From: Myrica gale
Taxonomy: Eukaryota > Streptophyta > Magnoliopsida > Fagales > Myricaceae
Direction of reading: 5' to 3'
DNA length: 64,000 nucleotides
Assembly (NCBI GenBank): GCA_963930655.1
Contig: OZ005605.1
Span: 18,235,501 to 18,299,500 of the forward strand
In this document: in pieces, positions 20,418 to 32,377 of the stretch
Layout: the number at the start of each line of letters is the position of its first letter
How positions within the stretch are numbered: position 1 is the stretch's first letter
The notes under the pieces: model-generated
Told to the model about the DNA's origin: nothing
The model's database searches: none
Seen by the model: only the letters and a program-made list of their open reading frames with translations
Translations under genes and position numbers: made by a program

Positions 20418-23400
20418 ATGGGGATCGTTTCTCAGGAAGCGATCAAGCAGCTCCAAGCACTAATGGATGAAGGTCTACTTTTTTTGAACTTCAGTTTCTT
20501 TTTTCTTTCGGCTAAACAGTTTCTTAATTCTTATGCTTTGTTTATTTAGTTGTTTTTTTAATGTTTTGAGTAATTGCAGTTGAGGAGCCTTTGAAGAAAA
20601 CATTTCAGGTTCGCATTTTCTCTTTTCTCCTATATTTTATACTGCTTCTGATCTGTCTTTCAACGCGTGTCAAAAGCCATCCTAGTGTTGTTCTCTTCAT
20701 TATTGTCTTCTCTTGTTTCTAAACTTGTGTTTCTAAACTTTAGATTTTTGTGCATTTCGTTTTGTAAATTTTTGTGGGCGTTGTGTGTTGCGGAATTCTG
20801 GTTGCAATTAAGCAAAAGATATGAGCTACTGATGTTTGTTCTGTTTCGGTGAACTTTGTTCTGGGCAATAGAATTTGATCCTGGAATCTACTTGCCTTCC
20901 TGATTGAATACTTCGATCTGGCCACTTGGTCTTCTGGGTGGCTACTGGGCTTTTGTGTAGTAAAAGCGGTATGTTGTATGAAGTCTCAGTTCAATCTTGC
21001 ACCATGGTTTAAAAGTACTTCCTGAACAAAATTTTATACAAGAATCCCTATTTGGTAAAGCTGAAAAAGTGGAGGTTGATTGCTTTTCTTTATCGGGAGT
21101 CATTGAATGTTCTGGTGCCATACATTCCCCATCAATTTGATCTTTCACTAAGTGATCAAGAAGGGCAAAACTCAAGGAGATACATGTTCATTTCCACAAA
21201 GGCATAATGTCTGCTTAGTGGACTGTGCAAGGCTCAAATGGAAGTAACTGTGTGCTTTTACCACAATTCCACGAAGATTTTGGCATGTGACCTTTACCAG
21301 GTTACTGGATCTCTGCGGGTCTTCCATTTCTCTATTTCCCTCTGAATCTCTTCAATCGGTCAGCCATCATGTTGTGTCCATCAAATTTGGCACATACCAC
21401 CACACTTTTCTTGATCGTTCAGACAAGCAGTTCCTGGGAATATATTACTCCGTGGTTCGAATCAAAAGGAGAAAAACAAAATGTAATTTACAATCATAGC
21501 ACATTACCTCCCAAGCTTCATGGAAAGGTCGCTCAATGATGTCAAGAAACGCTGGATTCTTGTAACCATATTCCTGATCATGATATGCCTAAACTTTATG
21601 GAGCATCAGTCGAATAACGTTTACTGCTTCTAATAACTAAGGATTATATCAAATATGATTTGGAATGTTGTCTGCATCAGAATGTCTAAGATATTGAACA
21701 TGGTCATTATATATTCTTAACTGAGGTAAAACAAGAAAGCAATATTTTGGTCTGAATGATTGCTGGTTTGCTGTTATTTATTTCCTTCATGGATAAAGAT
21801 ATGTAGGAATATAATTCATGGGTTAGCAGTTTTTTTTTTTTTCCAATTATTTTCTTTCAATGTGGTTGGTGAAAATTTGAGTGTAGCTTGTTATGAAATG
21901 ATTCTTTCCTTGAGCTTCACTATGTGTTGTCATGTTTACCTGTTCCAAATTTAGTGGTGTTTGAAATATATTGTGCGAACTTGATAATTGTTCCTTAATC
22001 TGCTCTGCAGAATGTTCATCGAGGATATTTAGCTGAAAATCTGGTTCGTTTTCTAAAAGCAAGGGAAGGGAATATTGCCAAAGCCCACAAAATGGTTAGA
22101 CGTTCATCTTTGGTTGAAATGTTTGAATACTGTTTTATATTGTTGAAACATTTCAATTCTTAATTCACCTTTTGACTAACGACATACAAAATGCCTATGT
22201 GATGTTCCAGTTGGTGGATTCTTTAAACTGGAGGATAAAGAATGAGATCGACAACATCTTAGCAGTAAGTTTGTGCTCTCCCGAGAAAAATATTTCTATG
22301 GTTTTCCAGAGATATTTGATTGGTTTGATGCATCCAGTTAGAAATTGGCTCATGGAATCCCTTCTCCTGCATTTTGTATAGGGCAAGGTGGCAGCAAAGT
22401 CCAGATTATGTGATTAATTGAAATCCAGCAATTTATTTCATATTGGTTCAATTTTTTTTTTTAACTAGGTTGTGTGTTGCATATCCACGAAATTGCACAG
22501 GGCATAGCTCTCAATACACAAGATCCCCACAGAATCAAACCTGTCAACCACTGGCCAAACAAGGTTACCTAACCTGTATCTATATAACAACAGTTCTTAC
22601 ATCGCCAAGAAACATAACAAGGAAAAACATCTCAGCCTATATTAACCCCACCGAGCTCCCATAACACGATTGACTTGAGTTGCAGGGTACCCTTGCTTGC
22701 TATTTATCTGGGTTCTCACATAAAAATAGATGTTCTCAAGGACCTGAACCAATATGCGATACGGCTCTCCATGTGATCTATTTCTTTCCCACCAAATGTG
22801 GTCTACCAAGGCAGCAAGCATGGTCCTTCTCAGAGTGTTAGTCAGGGAGTTACCTTTCCAGTGATGCATCACCCATTTGATGGTGTTGTTCCAGGAGTAG
22901 ATTAATCTTGGACTATTGCTCCTATTCCCTAGTATGTACCACAAACGCATGGCCGCGGTACATGAAATTATGGATGGTCATGACTCTCGTCCACCACTCT
23001 ACATGGCAACCATTGGTTACACTGTATTAACCTCATCTGAATAAATCAATCTTGAGCAGATAACCTTCCCCTTACTCAAAACAAGCTTGTGCCATCGGTA
23101 TACTTGTGCCCTGTGTCTAAGTGTTTCCATAGCCTCCATCTCGGTCTTAATTCATTGCAAATATGAGATGTGTTATGTTGTAGTCTCCAACCTACCTTGC
23201 ATATCAAGTCTGGCAACTTTTGCTACGCAAATGGACTAAATCTATCCTTCTGCACATTAAATTTTGTGATTCTCTAATGGAGTGTCTATTTGACTACTAC
23301 AGCATTCTAGACTCATAGATGCCACCTATGGCTGGTATATCCTTTAAGTCAATTGTTATAGCAGTAGCTTCTTGATCTGGCTGGTATATAGAAAACCACC

Positions 23401-23507
23401 ATTCTCAACTTCACGTTTAATGGATCAAAATCATGTAGAGCTGGTGGACTGTCATAATTTTTCATCTCAGACAAGTTATCGATATTATGTACCTGCTAAT
23501 TCTGTTT

Positions 23508-23540
<33 letters not shown>

Positions 23541-26500
23541 TGGACCTGCACCTGCACTCATAGACCAGCACTCAACACAATAATGGTTTCTTTGATATCA
23601 AATGTACATTCATAGCATTTGGGTCTTAAATTGTGCTGCTCTGATGATTTTGTGCAAAAGTAACTTTGAACTCCTTCAGTATAATGTTGGCCAAATAGTT
23701 TTTATTTTTTTTTATCTGGATGCTATTTCTTTACGCAGAAACCGATACTTCCTACTGAGCTGTACAGCGCAGTGCGTGATTCGCAGCTAATAGGAATGTC
23801 TGGTTACTCAAGGGAGGTGCTCACTCTTAATTGAAACTGGTCTTGTTTGCAGCGTTTTCATTTTATTTTCTTTGCCCAGGGTAGTGTTTAGCTGTTTACA
23901 TTTCTAATATTTACCAGGTTGCTCGATCATTAGTACCTTACCTAAAGTAATGATGTTGATTGCATTGCTGCCTGTGTTATTGAGTTGTTCCTCTTGCCAA
24001 CCTCTCCAGGGATTTCCTGTCTTTGCATATGGCATTGGCCTCAGCACATATGATAAAGCATCTGTAAGTAACAGGACAAAATTCCTTATTGACATTTTAC
24101 TGACCCAAACTCTTAACAGCGTCAATAGAATCTCCCGCTTGATCTCATGCAACGATTACTATTTTTGTGCTTCTTCTTTTGCAGGTCCACTACTATGTGC
24201 AGTCACACATCCAAATCAATGAATATCGGGACCGTGTAATTTTGGTGAGTGTCAAAATTTGCAATTTATTAGGCATGTCTTCTGTTTTATTTTCTTTGAA
24301 TAATTTTTTGTAGTGTTGTTTACCTGTGTTCTATTTCTATACTTCTGCATAGAAAATGTATGAAGGCGCTGCTTACCCATATATGTTCTGTGTCTGTAGC
24401 CTGCAGCATCTAAAAAATATGGGCGGCCTATTACCACTGGTGTGAAGGTTTTGGACATGACTGGCCTAAAGCTTTCAGCACTGAGTCAGATAAAGGTAAT
24501 TGAAGTTTTCTGTTTTATCTTCCCTGCTGGCCCATTTAACATTGTGAATAATTTCTTTGTTATTCTCATACTGTTCTCTTATCCTACATTTTAGTTTTGC
24601 TTAGGTCAATTTGATGTTGTTCTTCTAGCAAAAAAGTGAAGTCACTTTTCTTGGGTACGTGGATGAGCAGGATTTGCAACCAACTTGTACACGTTATTGG
24701 TTACTCTTGAATGTATGACCCCTTGCCGATATCTGGACTCTGGAGATTTCCAAGATGGATAAAGGAGAGTTAAAAGCAAGCAACAAAGTCACCTAGAGAA
24801 TTTATTATTTGAAAATGTTGTTCAAATCTGAAGCAACATATGTATGATAATACCACAAAAAAAAGTGGATATATGAAAAAATGAATCTAATCATGTTTGG
24901 GATATCTCCAAAACACAAATACTTTGTCCGCTAGATCTGAAAAAATGAACTGTACGATCCCTGGAAAATGAATGTCTCAAACCTGGGAACCTGATTTAAT
25001 TATACTGGCTGAAATACATTGCAAGGTATACATGATGGACAGCAACAACTCTCCTCTTTTAGTATGGAGCGTTGTATTGTAGATACTTTTACATCCACAT
25101 ATACTTCATTCAATTGGACATTTTGTATTTGTGCAGTTATTGACAGTTATGTCGACAGTGGATGACCTGAACTACCCAGAGAAGACAAAAACATATTACA
25201 TAGTAAATGCCCCATATGTATTTTCAGCTTGTTGGAAGGTAAGCTTCAATGTTGTCTATCGTTGTGATTGTGGATTCTGATTTGCTATTTCACCGGTATA
25301 TCCTGATGTGGTGTTTTCAAGTGAGCGCCTGTTTACATCTTGAATGTTGTTCAGGAATAAATGGCTATAACAAGTTTCTCTTTTCCTTCCTTAAAATGGC
25401 TGACCGTTTGGGTATGTCAACAATCTAACACTTGAACAATTGACAGGTTGTCAAGCCTCTTTTACAGGAGAGGACAAGGAAAAAAGTTCAAGTTTTGCAA
25501 GGTTGTGGGCAAGATGAGCTCTTAAAGGTAAGTTGTTTTCAGAATCTCAACTTATCTAGACATTTTAGAAATGTAACCCGTTACGTCCGGCTGCTTAGAC
25601 ATCCCTAAGATTCTTACATATGGTTTCCTTAACGCTATTTAAGCGGCAGGGTGTTTTTAAGTCTTTCACTGGTGCTTCTATTGTTTGAGGTGAAATATTT
25701 GTTTTCTTCAAGCTACTACAGTATTTAGTAGCTTTGACTTAGTTAGTATCTTCGCTGATGTAAGGAAAAGTACATTTAAATATTGGTCAGGTTGCATTAT
25801 CACCATTAGGTGGAATAATCGTTGAAGGCCATGGGTGGGTCTGGAATACTTTTATTTGTAACAAACCCCAGGCAGGGATACTGCCCCCTGCTCTGTTTCA
25901 GTCAATAATCAAGCATCTTGTATTCATCTTCTGATGTCAACTAATTGATGGAAGCTGCATTAAAAATGATGTGGCTGCAGATTAATATGCAATGCCTGGA
26001 GCTGGATATTTCCTTATTTTTGGAACTCCCAGCCGTATATGTAGAATAAACATTGTGTTTGATAGCTTACTGAAAAATGTACACGGACTTCCCTCAGCAC
26101 ATCAACATCAGAAACAGAGCGAGCAAATGCAGGATTACAAGGATTAAATGTGCACGGGCTTAACTCACAAAAAAAATGATGCTAACAGTCTCTTGTTCTG
26201 TTCCTACAGATGACTAATCTTGTTGGCTTTTGTGTTCATGTAGATAATGGATTATGCTTCCCTCCCACACTTCTGTAGAAAAGAAGGCTCTGGATCATCT
26301 CGTCATGTAGGGAATTGCTTTTCCTTGGACCATCCATTTCATCAACAGCTCTACAATTACATAAAGGAGCAATCCTTGATACGTGAACCTGTTGAACCCA
26401 TAAAACATCGTTCATTTCATGTGGATCTGCCTGATCCTGCTGCAGAAGGAACTGATATAGTCAAAACCATTGAATCTGAGTTCCACAAGATTGGTATCGG

Positions 26501-26549
26501 GAATGCGATACCTGGCTCAGTAGATGGGCTAAATGGGGGGGTCAAATGA
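20418..26549 (+). CDS. SEC14-like CRAL-TRIO lipid-transfer protein
   Basis: Eleven exons: 20418-20472, 20580-20608, 22011-22094, 22211-22264, 23739-23816, 24010-24063, 24185-24244, 24400-24495, 25137-25238, 25447-25527, 26244-26549; 999 nt, 332 aa, all junctions in phase. The start is MGIVSQEAIKQLQALMDE. Residues ~25-75 form the CRAL-TRIO N helix region (GYLAENLVRFLKAREGNIAK) and ~85-255 the SEC14 lipid-binding fold (GLSTYDKASVHYYVQSHIQI, KVLDMTGLKLSALSQIK, DDLNYPEKTKTYYIVNAPYV, FSACWKVVKPLLQERT). It resembles the short cytosolic Arabidopsis SEC14-like proteins (AT1G55840 type) that exchange phosphatidylinositol and phosphatidylcholine; there is no GOLD or nodulin domain. Intron 4 holds a LINE relic and a (CT)15 microsatellite. 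The C-terminal ~75 residues are divergent. Confidence 0.92.
20609..22010. other. Intron 2 of the SEC14-like gene (1.4 kb)
   Basis: No repeat or embedded gene recognised; the open frames seen in it have no domain. Confidence 0.6.
22642..22950 (-). pseudogene. LINE ORF2 C-terminal remnant in SEC14 intron 4
   Basis: A 102-codon - strand frame contains NTIKWVMHHWKGNSLTNTLR and AALVDHIWWERNRSHGE, the W..R..AALVY.IW.ERN pattern found at the C-terminal, zinc-binding (zf-RVT) end of plant LINE reverse transcriptases. Upstream sequence to about 23,230 gives further broken LINE-like pieces with stops. No RT core is left. It is antisense to the host gene and contained in its intron. Confidence 0.65.
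23509..23538. repeat. (CT)15 microsatellite
   Basis: Perfect dinucleotide run within intron 4 of the SEC14-like gene. Confidence 0.95.
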
Positions 26550-27451
26550 AATCATGTACCTCATTTTCCTTTGTGACCGGCAATGATAGAAAAAGCACTT
26601 GATGCCCGTTCACTCTGATAGAGCTGTTAGAGCTGGAATGAGGTATTACTGGTCCCACTATTCTATTAACCATATAAATGAATGTAATAGTAGTAGCATA
26701 CACAATCCCAACATGAATCTAGAGGGATAAGTTTATAATTGTATGTAACATGATAAATGGCTGGGTCATCAGCATGATGTGTAGTAGTGAAGCAGTGAAT
26801 TGTCACTTTTAGTTGCACAGATTCAAGGATTCGTGGCGCAGGCATCCGTTTTAGCTACTGGCACGTATTATCACTGGTCTTGTCTATATGGGTTCTAGAC
26901 CCAGCACGAGGTATTATCTCATCCTCTAAGAATAAATTGTTTAAGCTCATTAATACTTTTGGTCTTGTCTATATGGGTTTTACTGATCCTTCATTCACCT
27001 GGACAAACTAGAGGTGGTTTGGCAAATATCTGTGACCGGCTTAACCTGGCTTGTCATTAAGATCAATGCCCAGAATACTGAAAAAGATGGACGATTTCCT
27101 GAGGTTGAGAGATTGGCTTCAGGACCTTTCTTGTCCTTCAACTGTTGTTGCGGCTCACAAATAAGTTAGACATGCCCAATACGACCACACATGTAACAAA
27201 AATCTGAAACATACCTGTATCGGAGAAGTATATTTTCTTGGAACAGGGAAAACTTTTAGGAAAGGGTTTCGTAATGTCAATTTCAACTCAAAGACGAATG
27301 AAACAACGTTGATAAAATGCTTCAGTGCCTTCCAGATCAATGTCAAGAAGTCGTCCTAGATTATTACCGATCATGAGCTCTGAATTTGCTTCCGACTTCG
27401 CGGGAGATCATGCACTTGGATCCAGAAATTAAGTCACATTTAAAATAACAT
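26550..27451. other. 3' flank of the SEC14-like gene
   Basis: Likely 3' UTR followed by intergenic DNA; no gene is recognised. A phrase GGTCTTGTCTATATGGGTTT occurs twice (about 26,876 and 26,960). Confidence 0.5.
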
Positions 27452-27876
27452 CGTGTATGAGCTGGTCCTGTAGGCTCGTGGGTTCCATATCCCAAAGTCA
27501 AGATTTGCAGCCAGCAAATCTTACAGCAAGCATGCAACTCCATTTAATACCGGAGTCAGGCGTGCACTTCATTAATTGCAGCAGCTCAACAAGATTTACA
27601 CGTAGTTGCAAAATCTTGACAAATTATATTCACACTTCTCCTTTCTCCATAAATCAGAAAAATGAGAATGAGAGATATGTGGTGCGAAGTGCAGTAAGTG
27701 AGACTCAGAGAGTGAGAGTGAAAAAGAGGTGTTGTAGAGAGTGGCTGTGAAAGTGAGAGTTGTAAACATTTGATTTGTTGAAATTAAAGTTTTCTCCTTC
27801 GTGAACGTAGACAAATTGTTGAACCACGTTAAATTTTGGTCTATATGTGTTTAGTATTCCCGTTCTGTGCACAACA
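27452..27876 (+). repeat. Probable 5' LTR of the copia element
   Basis: The right boundary is well placed: ...GTGCACAACA, two bases, then the primer-binding site TGGAATCAGAGCC at 27879. The left boundary (TGTATGAGCTGG at 27452) is a guess from the TG...CA rule, because no second LTR exists to align with. Confidence 0.45.
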
Positions 27877-30800
27877 ACTGGAATCAGAGCCGGGGGGTGG
27901 CCGAAAGTTTCTTTTTTGACTAGATATTCCTCATGACAAGACGAGCACAACGGTACCAACAGGAAGCCAAAACAAGGTTGCACGCGCCAATAGAAGAATA
28001 TGCGTGTGTCCCACTCTCCTCACGCGCCACCAGCTACCGAAAACCCGTCTCACGCGCTACAAAGCGCTCTAGATTTTTGGGGCGCATGGTTTCATGCGTA
28101 GCACGCGCTTCCACGAGCCAACTGTTCTCTGGGTCGATGCAGGTCGGCAAATCCGGTTCAGATCGTGACTAGGCTTCCGGGTCAACTCGCTGAGTCAGTC
28201 GAGTTTTGACTAAGTTGGCGAGTTAACGGTAATGGAAACCGTTAATGTCGACAGCATCTCAAGTGGATATTCCGTTAAAGTTAACGAAATATTTTGTTTC
28301 TTGAGGGAATATTCCAGTTTTGAGTTTTGTCCATTTTGGGCCCTTTTTTTTTTATCTTTTTTTGGCCGGACCAGACCTGTTTCTAGCTATTTTGACCTTT
28401 CTGGAAGCAACGATGGACTCCATTTTACAAGATTCAACTCCAAACGTAGAGCAACAAGTCATTTGAGCAAGTGTTAGAGGCAAAATCCATGGAGAATTCA
28501 AGTTCTAGTGCAATGATCAAACTTACTACGATCAACTACACACTCTAGAGGCCTCGAACGAAAGATCTTCTAAATTGCAAGGATTTTTTCGATCCAATAG
28601 AAAAGAAATGAACAAAACCAGACGAGACGCCGGAAAAAGATTGGAAAAAGTCAAACAAGAAAACTATTGGTCAAATCAAACAATAGATTGACAGTGTATT
28701 TCATCATGTTGCACAGGAGACAAACATTTTGCTCTATAGCAAAAGCCGGAGATCATGTATCAGGCCAAGACCGCTTGAAATAAGGCCCTATTGATAACCA
28801 ACTTTCAAAAGTAGTGTTGAATCTTGGTGATAAAGAACAAGCTCTCTTGCTTCTCAGTTCGCTACCAGAAAGTTGGGAAACGTTGGTGATCTCCGTCAGC
28901 AATTGGGCTCCAGACGACAAACATATCATGGTGATGGTGAAGGAGAAATGAGGCTGGTATGGACCAATCACATGCCTTCGTAACCGAAATAAGGAACCAT
29001 CGAAGTTGTAGAGGGAGATATAGAGGCAGGAGCATGAGCAGAGGCAGATCCCAGAATCCAGGCAGTTATCAACAAAAGGGCAGGATGAAATGTTTTCACT
29101 GGGGCATTGAAGGTCATATTAAGAAGAACTGTCGGAAGTTACAACATGAGCAAGGTCAATCCAGCTACCAGTCAAAGAAGGTTGATGGTCAAACACTTCA
29201 ACAATGGTACTTGGAAGCTGACGAAAGACATCATGGTTGTCACTCATGGACATATCTGTGGCACTTTATACCAGACTCATGTAAAGATATGCACTGATAG
29301 CCTCAATACAGTTCAAGATGAGACATCTTCAAATCTGTGGCACGAGAGACTCGGTCACATGGGTGAGAAAACGTTGTTTACACTGGCAAAGAATGCTCTT
29401 ATTACAATCAACAAAGGTACAACGTTAAATCCTTGTAAGCATTGCTTGTTTGGTAAGCAACATCGAGTCTCGTTTAGTACATCTGCCAGTGAAAGATCAG
29501 TTGCTGAGCCTAATATACTTTGATGTATGTGGTTCCTTAGAGGTGAGTCTTTGGGCGGTAATAGGTATTTTGGCACATTTATTGATGATGCTTCACGTAA
29601 AGTGTGAGTGTATTTCTTGAGAACGAATGACCAAGTTTGTTAGCAGTTCAAAAACTTTCACGCTATGGTGGAAAGAGAAACTGGGAAAAAGTTGAAGTGT
29701 CTTCGGACAGATAATGGAGGCGAGTACACTTATAGGGAGTTCAAAGCATACTGCTTTGGTCATTGCATCAGATATGAAAAGACGGTCTCGCGCACCCCAC
29801 AACACAATGGTGTAGCCGAGAGGATGAATCAGACCATTGTAGAACGTACCAGATGTATGCTCAGTATGGGTACGTTGTCAAAGTCATTCTGGAATGAAGC
29901 AGTTCGTACAGCCTGTTACCTAATCAATAGAATATCATATGTATCGTTAAAGTTCTAAGTTTCAGAGATGATGTCTCTGGTCATAAGATCTCCTACTCTT
30001 ATCTGAGAGTATTTGGCTGCAAAGCATTTGCACATGTATCAAAGGAGCAGAGGCAGAAGCTTGATGTCAAGTTCACTCCATGATTGGATACGAACATGAA
30101 GAACTTGGATATAGACTTTGGGATCCAAAAGCTAAGAAGGTCATCAAAAGCAAAAAGTTGTGTTCCATGAAGTTGAGTTATATGGTAGCTTCAAAAGATC
30201 AACAAACTCAAGTGAAAATAGTACAAGTGGTCAAGATACTATTACCAGTCATGTGTCATTCCAGTCTACAACAGATAATGAAAAAATGCAGGAAGGATCC
30301 CTAGAAGAAGAAGAAGTTGATGATGATGAAGAGGGTATTGAGCAGGGGGGCAGATACCCACTCCATCAGAAGCTGCTGAATCATCACAACAATCAGATGA
30401 TGACAAACTTCTTCCAGTTGATGAGCCTCAACATAACAAATCTACGAGAGGCTGGTTGCTGATTCCATCACGGAGATATTCAGAATCAGATTATATTCTT
30501 CTTACTATTGAGGGGGAGCCATAAATTTTTCATGAAGCAAAAGCATACAGATAAAGTCAGATAGATTCAAGCTATGCAAGAAAAGAATTCCTTGCAGAAA
30601 AATCAGACGTATGAGTTGGTGAAACTTTCGAAGGGCAAGAGAGTATTGAAGAATAAATGGGTATTTAAGCTGAAGAATGATGCAAAACAGGTGAAGTACA
30701 AAGCTCGTTTGGTCATCAAAGGTTTTCAACAAACGAAAGGAGTTGACTTTAACGAGATATTCTTACCTGTAGTGAAGATGACCTCAATTCGAGTTATACT

Positions 30801-32039
30801 TGGATTAGCTGTCAGTCTAGACTTGGAGCTGAACAAATGGTTATGAATGTAACATTTCTTCACGGAGATCTAAAAAAATAGATATATATGGAGCAACTAG
30901 AAGGTTTTGAAGTTCATGGGAAGAAACACTTGGTTTGTAAGTTAAAGAATAGCCTCTACGGTTTTAAACAGGCTCCCCGACAGTGGTACAAAAAGTTTGA
31001 CTCATTTATGGTGGGTCATGACTACAGAAGGACTGCTGCGGACCAGTGTGTGTGTATTCGCAAATTCCCAAATGATGATTTTGTTACTCTACTGCTTTAT
31101 GTTGATGATTTGCTGATAGTTTGACAAAATGCATCCATAATCAGTAAGCTGAAGACATATTTCTCTAAGTTCTTTGACATGAAGGACTTAGTATCAGCCT
31201 AACAGATATTGGGCACGAAGATTGTTTGTGACAGGAAAGCTAAGAATCTATGGTTGTCACAGGATAGATATGTTGAACAATTGAGTAAAATGTTCAACAT
31301 GGAAAATGTTAAACCAGTCAGCAATCTACTGGCTAGTCATTTTAAATTGAGTAAGAGCTTGTGTCCCTCATCGAGGGAAAAGTTTGAAGAGATGACTACA
31401 GTCCCCTACTCTTCAGTTGTTGGTAGTCTTATATATGCAATGGTGTGTACGAGACCTGACATTGCTAACGTTGTGGGAGTTTTGAGTCAATCTCTTTCCA
31501 ACCCAGGAAATAAACATTAGAAAGCGGTCAAGTGGATTCTCAGGTACCTTAAAGGTACGTCGAAACTATGTTTGTGCTTTAGGGGAGTTGATCCTGTCTT
31601 GAAAGGATATACAGACTCAAATATGACTTGTGATCTTGATGGAAGAAAATCTACAACAAGTTTCATTTACACAGTTTCTGGGGGAGCTGTCTCATGGTAG
31701 TTTATATTACAGAAATGTGTGGCTTTATCCATAACAAAAGCAGAGTATATTGCTATAGCGGAAGCTGGGAAGGAAATGTTGTGGTTAAAACGGTTTCTCC
31801 AAGAGCTGGGAATAAGTCAGAAGGAATACAAAGTACATTGTGATTGTCAAAATACTCTGGACTTGAGCAAGAATTCAATGTATCATTCTCGCACGAAACA
31901 TATTGACATTCGCTATCATTGGATATGCGAGGTGATGGAGCAACAATTATTGAAGCTTGTGAAAATCCATACAAAAGAGAATCCAGCAGACATATTGACG
32001 AAGGTGGTCACTCGTGAGAAACTCGAGCTATGTAGATAA
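27877..32039 (+). mobile_element. Decayed Ty1/copia retrotransposon, internal region
   Basis: The primer-binding site TGGAATCAGAGCC (initiator-Met tRNA type, one mismatch) is followed by copia domains in canonical order with stops and shifts. Gag remnant with MIKLTTINYTL (28514) and a zinc knuckle (about 29,090-29,132). GAG-pre-integrase LWHERLGHMGEKTLF (29,335-). Integrase core RTDNGGEYTYREF and TPQHNGVAERMNQTIVERTR (29,707-29,850). Reverse transcriptase KNKWVFKLKND, KARLVIKGFQQTKGVDF, LKNSLYGFKQAPRQWYKKF and LLLYVDDLLIV (30,650-31,124). RNase H ITKAEYIAIAEAGKEMLWLK and SRTKHIDIRYHWICE (31,728-31,930), ending KENPADILTKVVTREKLELC. Integrase before RT confirms copia. The protease region is not recognisable. 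No 3' LTR follows, so the copy is truncated on the right. Confidence 0.9.
27879..27891 (+). promoter_or_regulatory. Copia primer-binding site
   Basis: TGGAATCAGAGCC differs at one base from the common TGGTATCAGAGCC complement of initiator methionine tRNA. Confidence 0.8.
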
Positions 32040-32377
32040 CCGTTTTAGTGGTCGAATTTATTGTTGTGAACAAAACATAATAGAATATTTTCTATCTTTT
32101 TTCTTTGTACAAATCAACTAGTATGAACAAAAAGAGATTACCGCATGTTTAATCACCTTAACGTACGTGGATTGTGACAATATGAACAAAAAGAGGTCTC
32201 ACCCAGTGTATCTTAGAAGCAGCAATAGGGGAATACAACTGGTCCTAGATAGTGAGAGGCCCCAATGATCACCAATGGCCGGCTACAATAAACCTTTTTT
32301 TTTTAAGTGTATATACAAATACCCTCCAAGGCTAGCTTTTTAAGTATTAGGATTATTACATTTAGAGAGAGAGAGAG
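32040..32377 (+). promoter_or_regulatory. Short 5' region of the CSLE gene abutting a copia relic
   Basis: Only 338 bp separate the copia RNase H stop codon from the CSLE ATG. A TATA-like GTGTATATACAA lies at about 32,308 and a GA-rich leader (AGAGAGAGAGAG) at about 32,365. The phrase TATGAACAAAAAGAG occurs twice (about 32,122 and 32,181). Whether the promoter is native or transposon-derived cannot be told from the sequence. Confidence 0.4.

Noticed and set aside
27705-27983. - strand 92-codon frame over the copia LTR border
   Set aside because: Overlaps the LTR and primer-binding site on the opposite strand; no domain.
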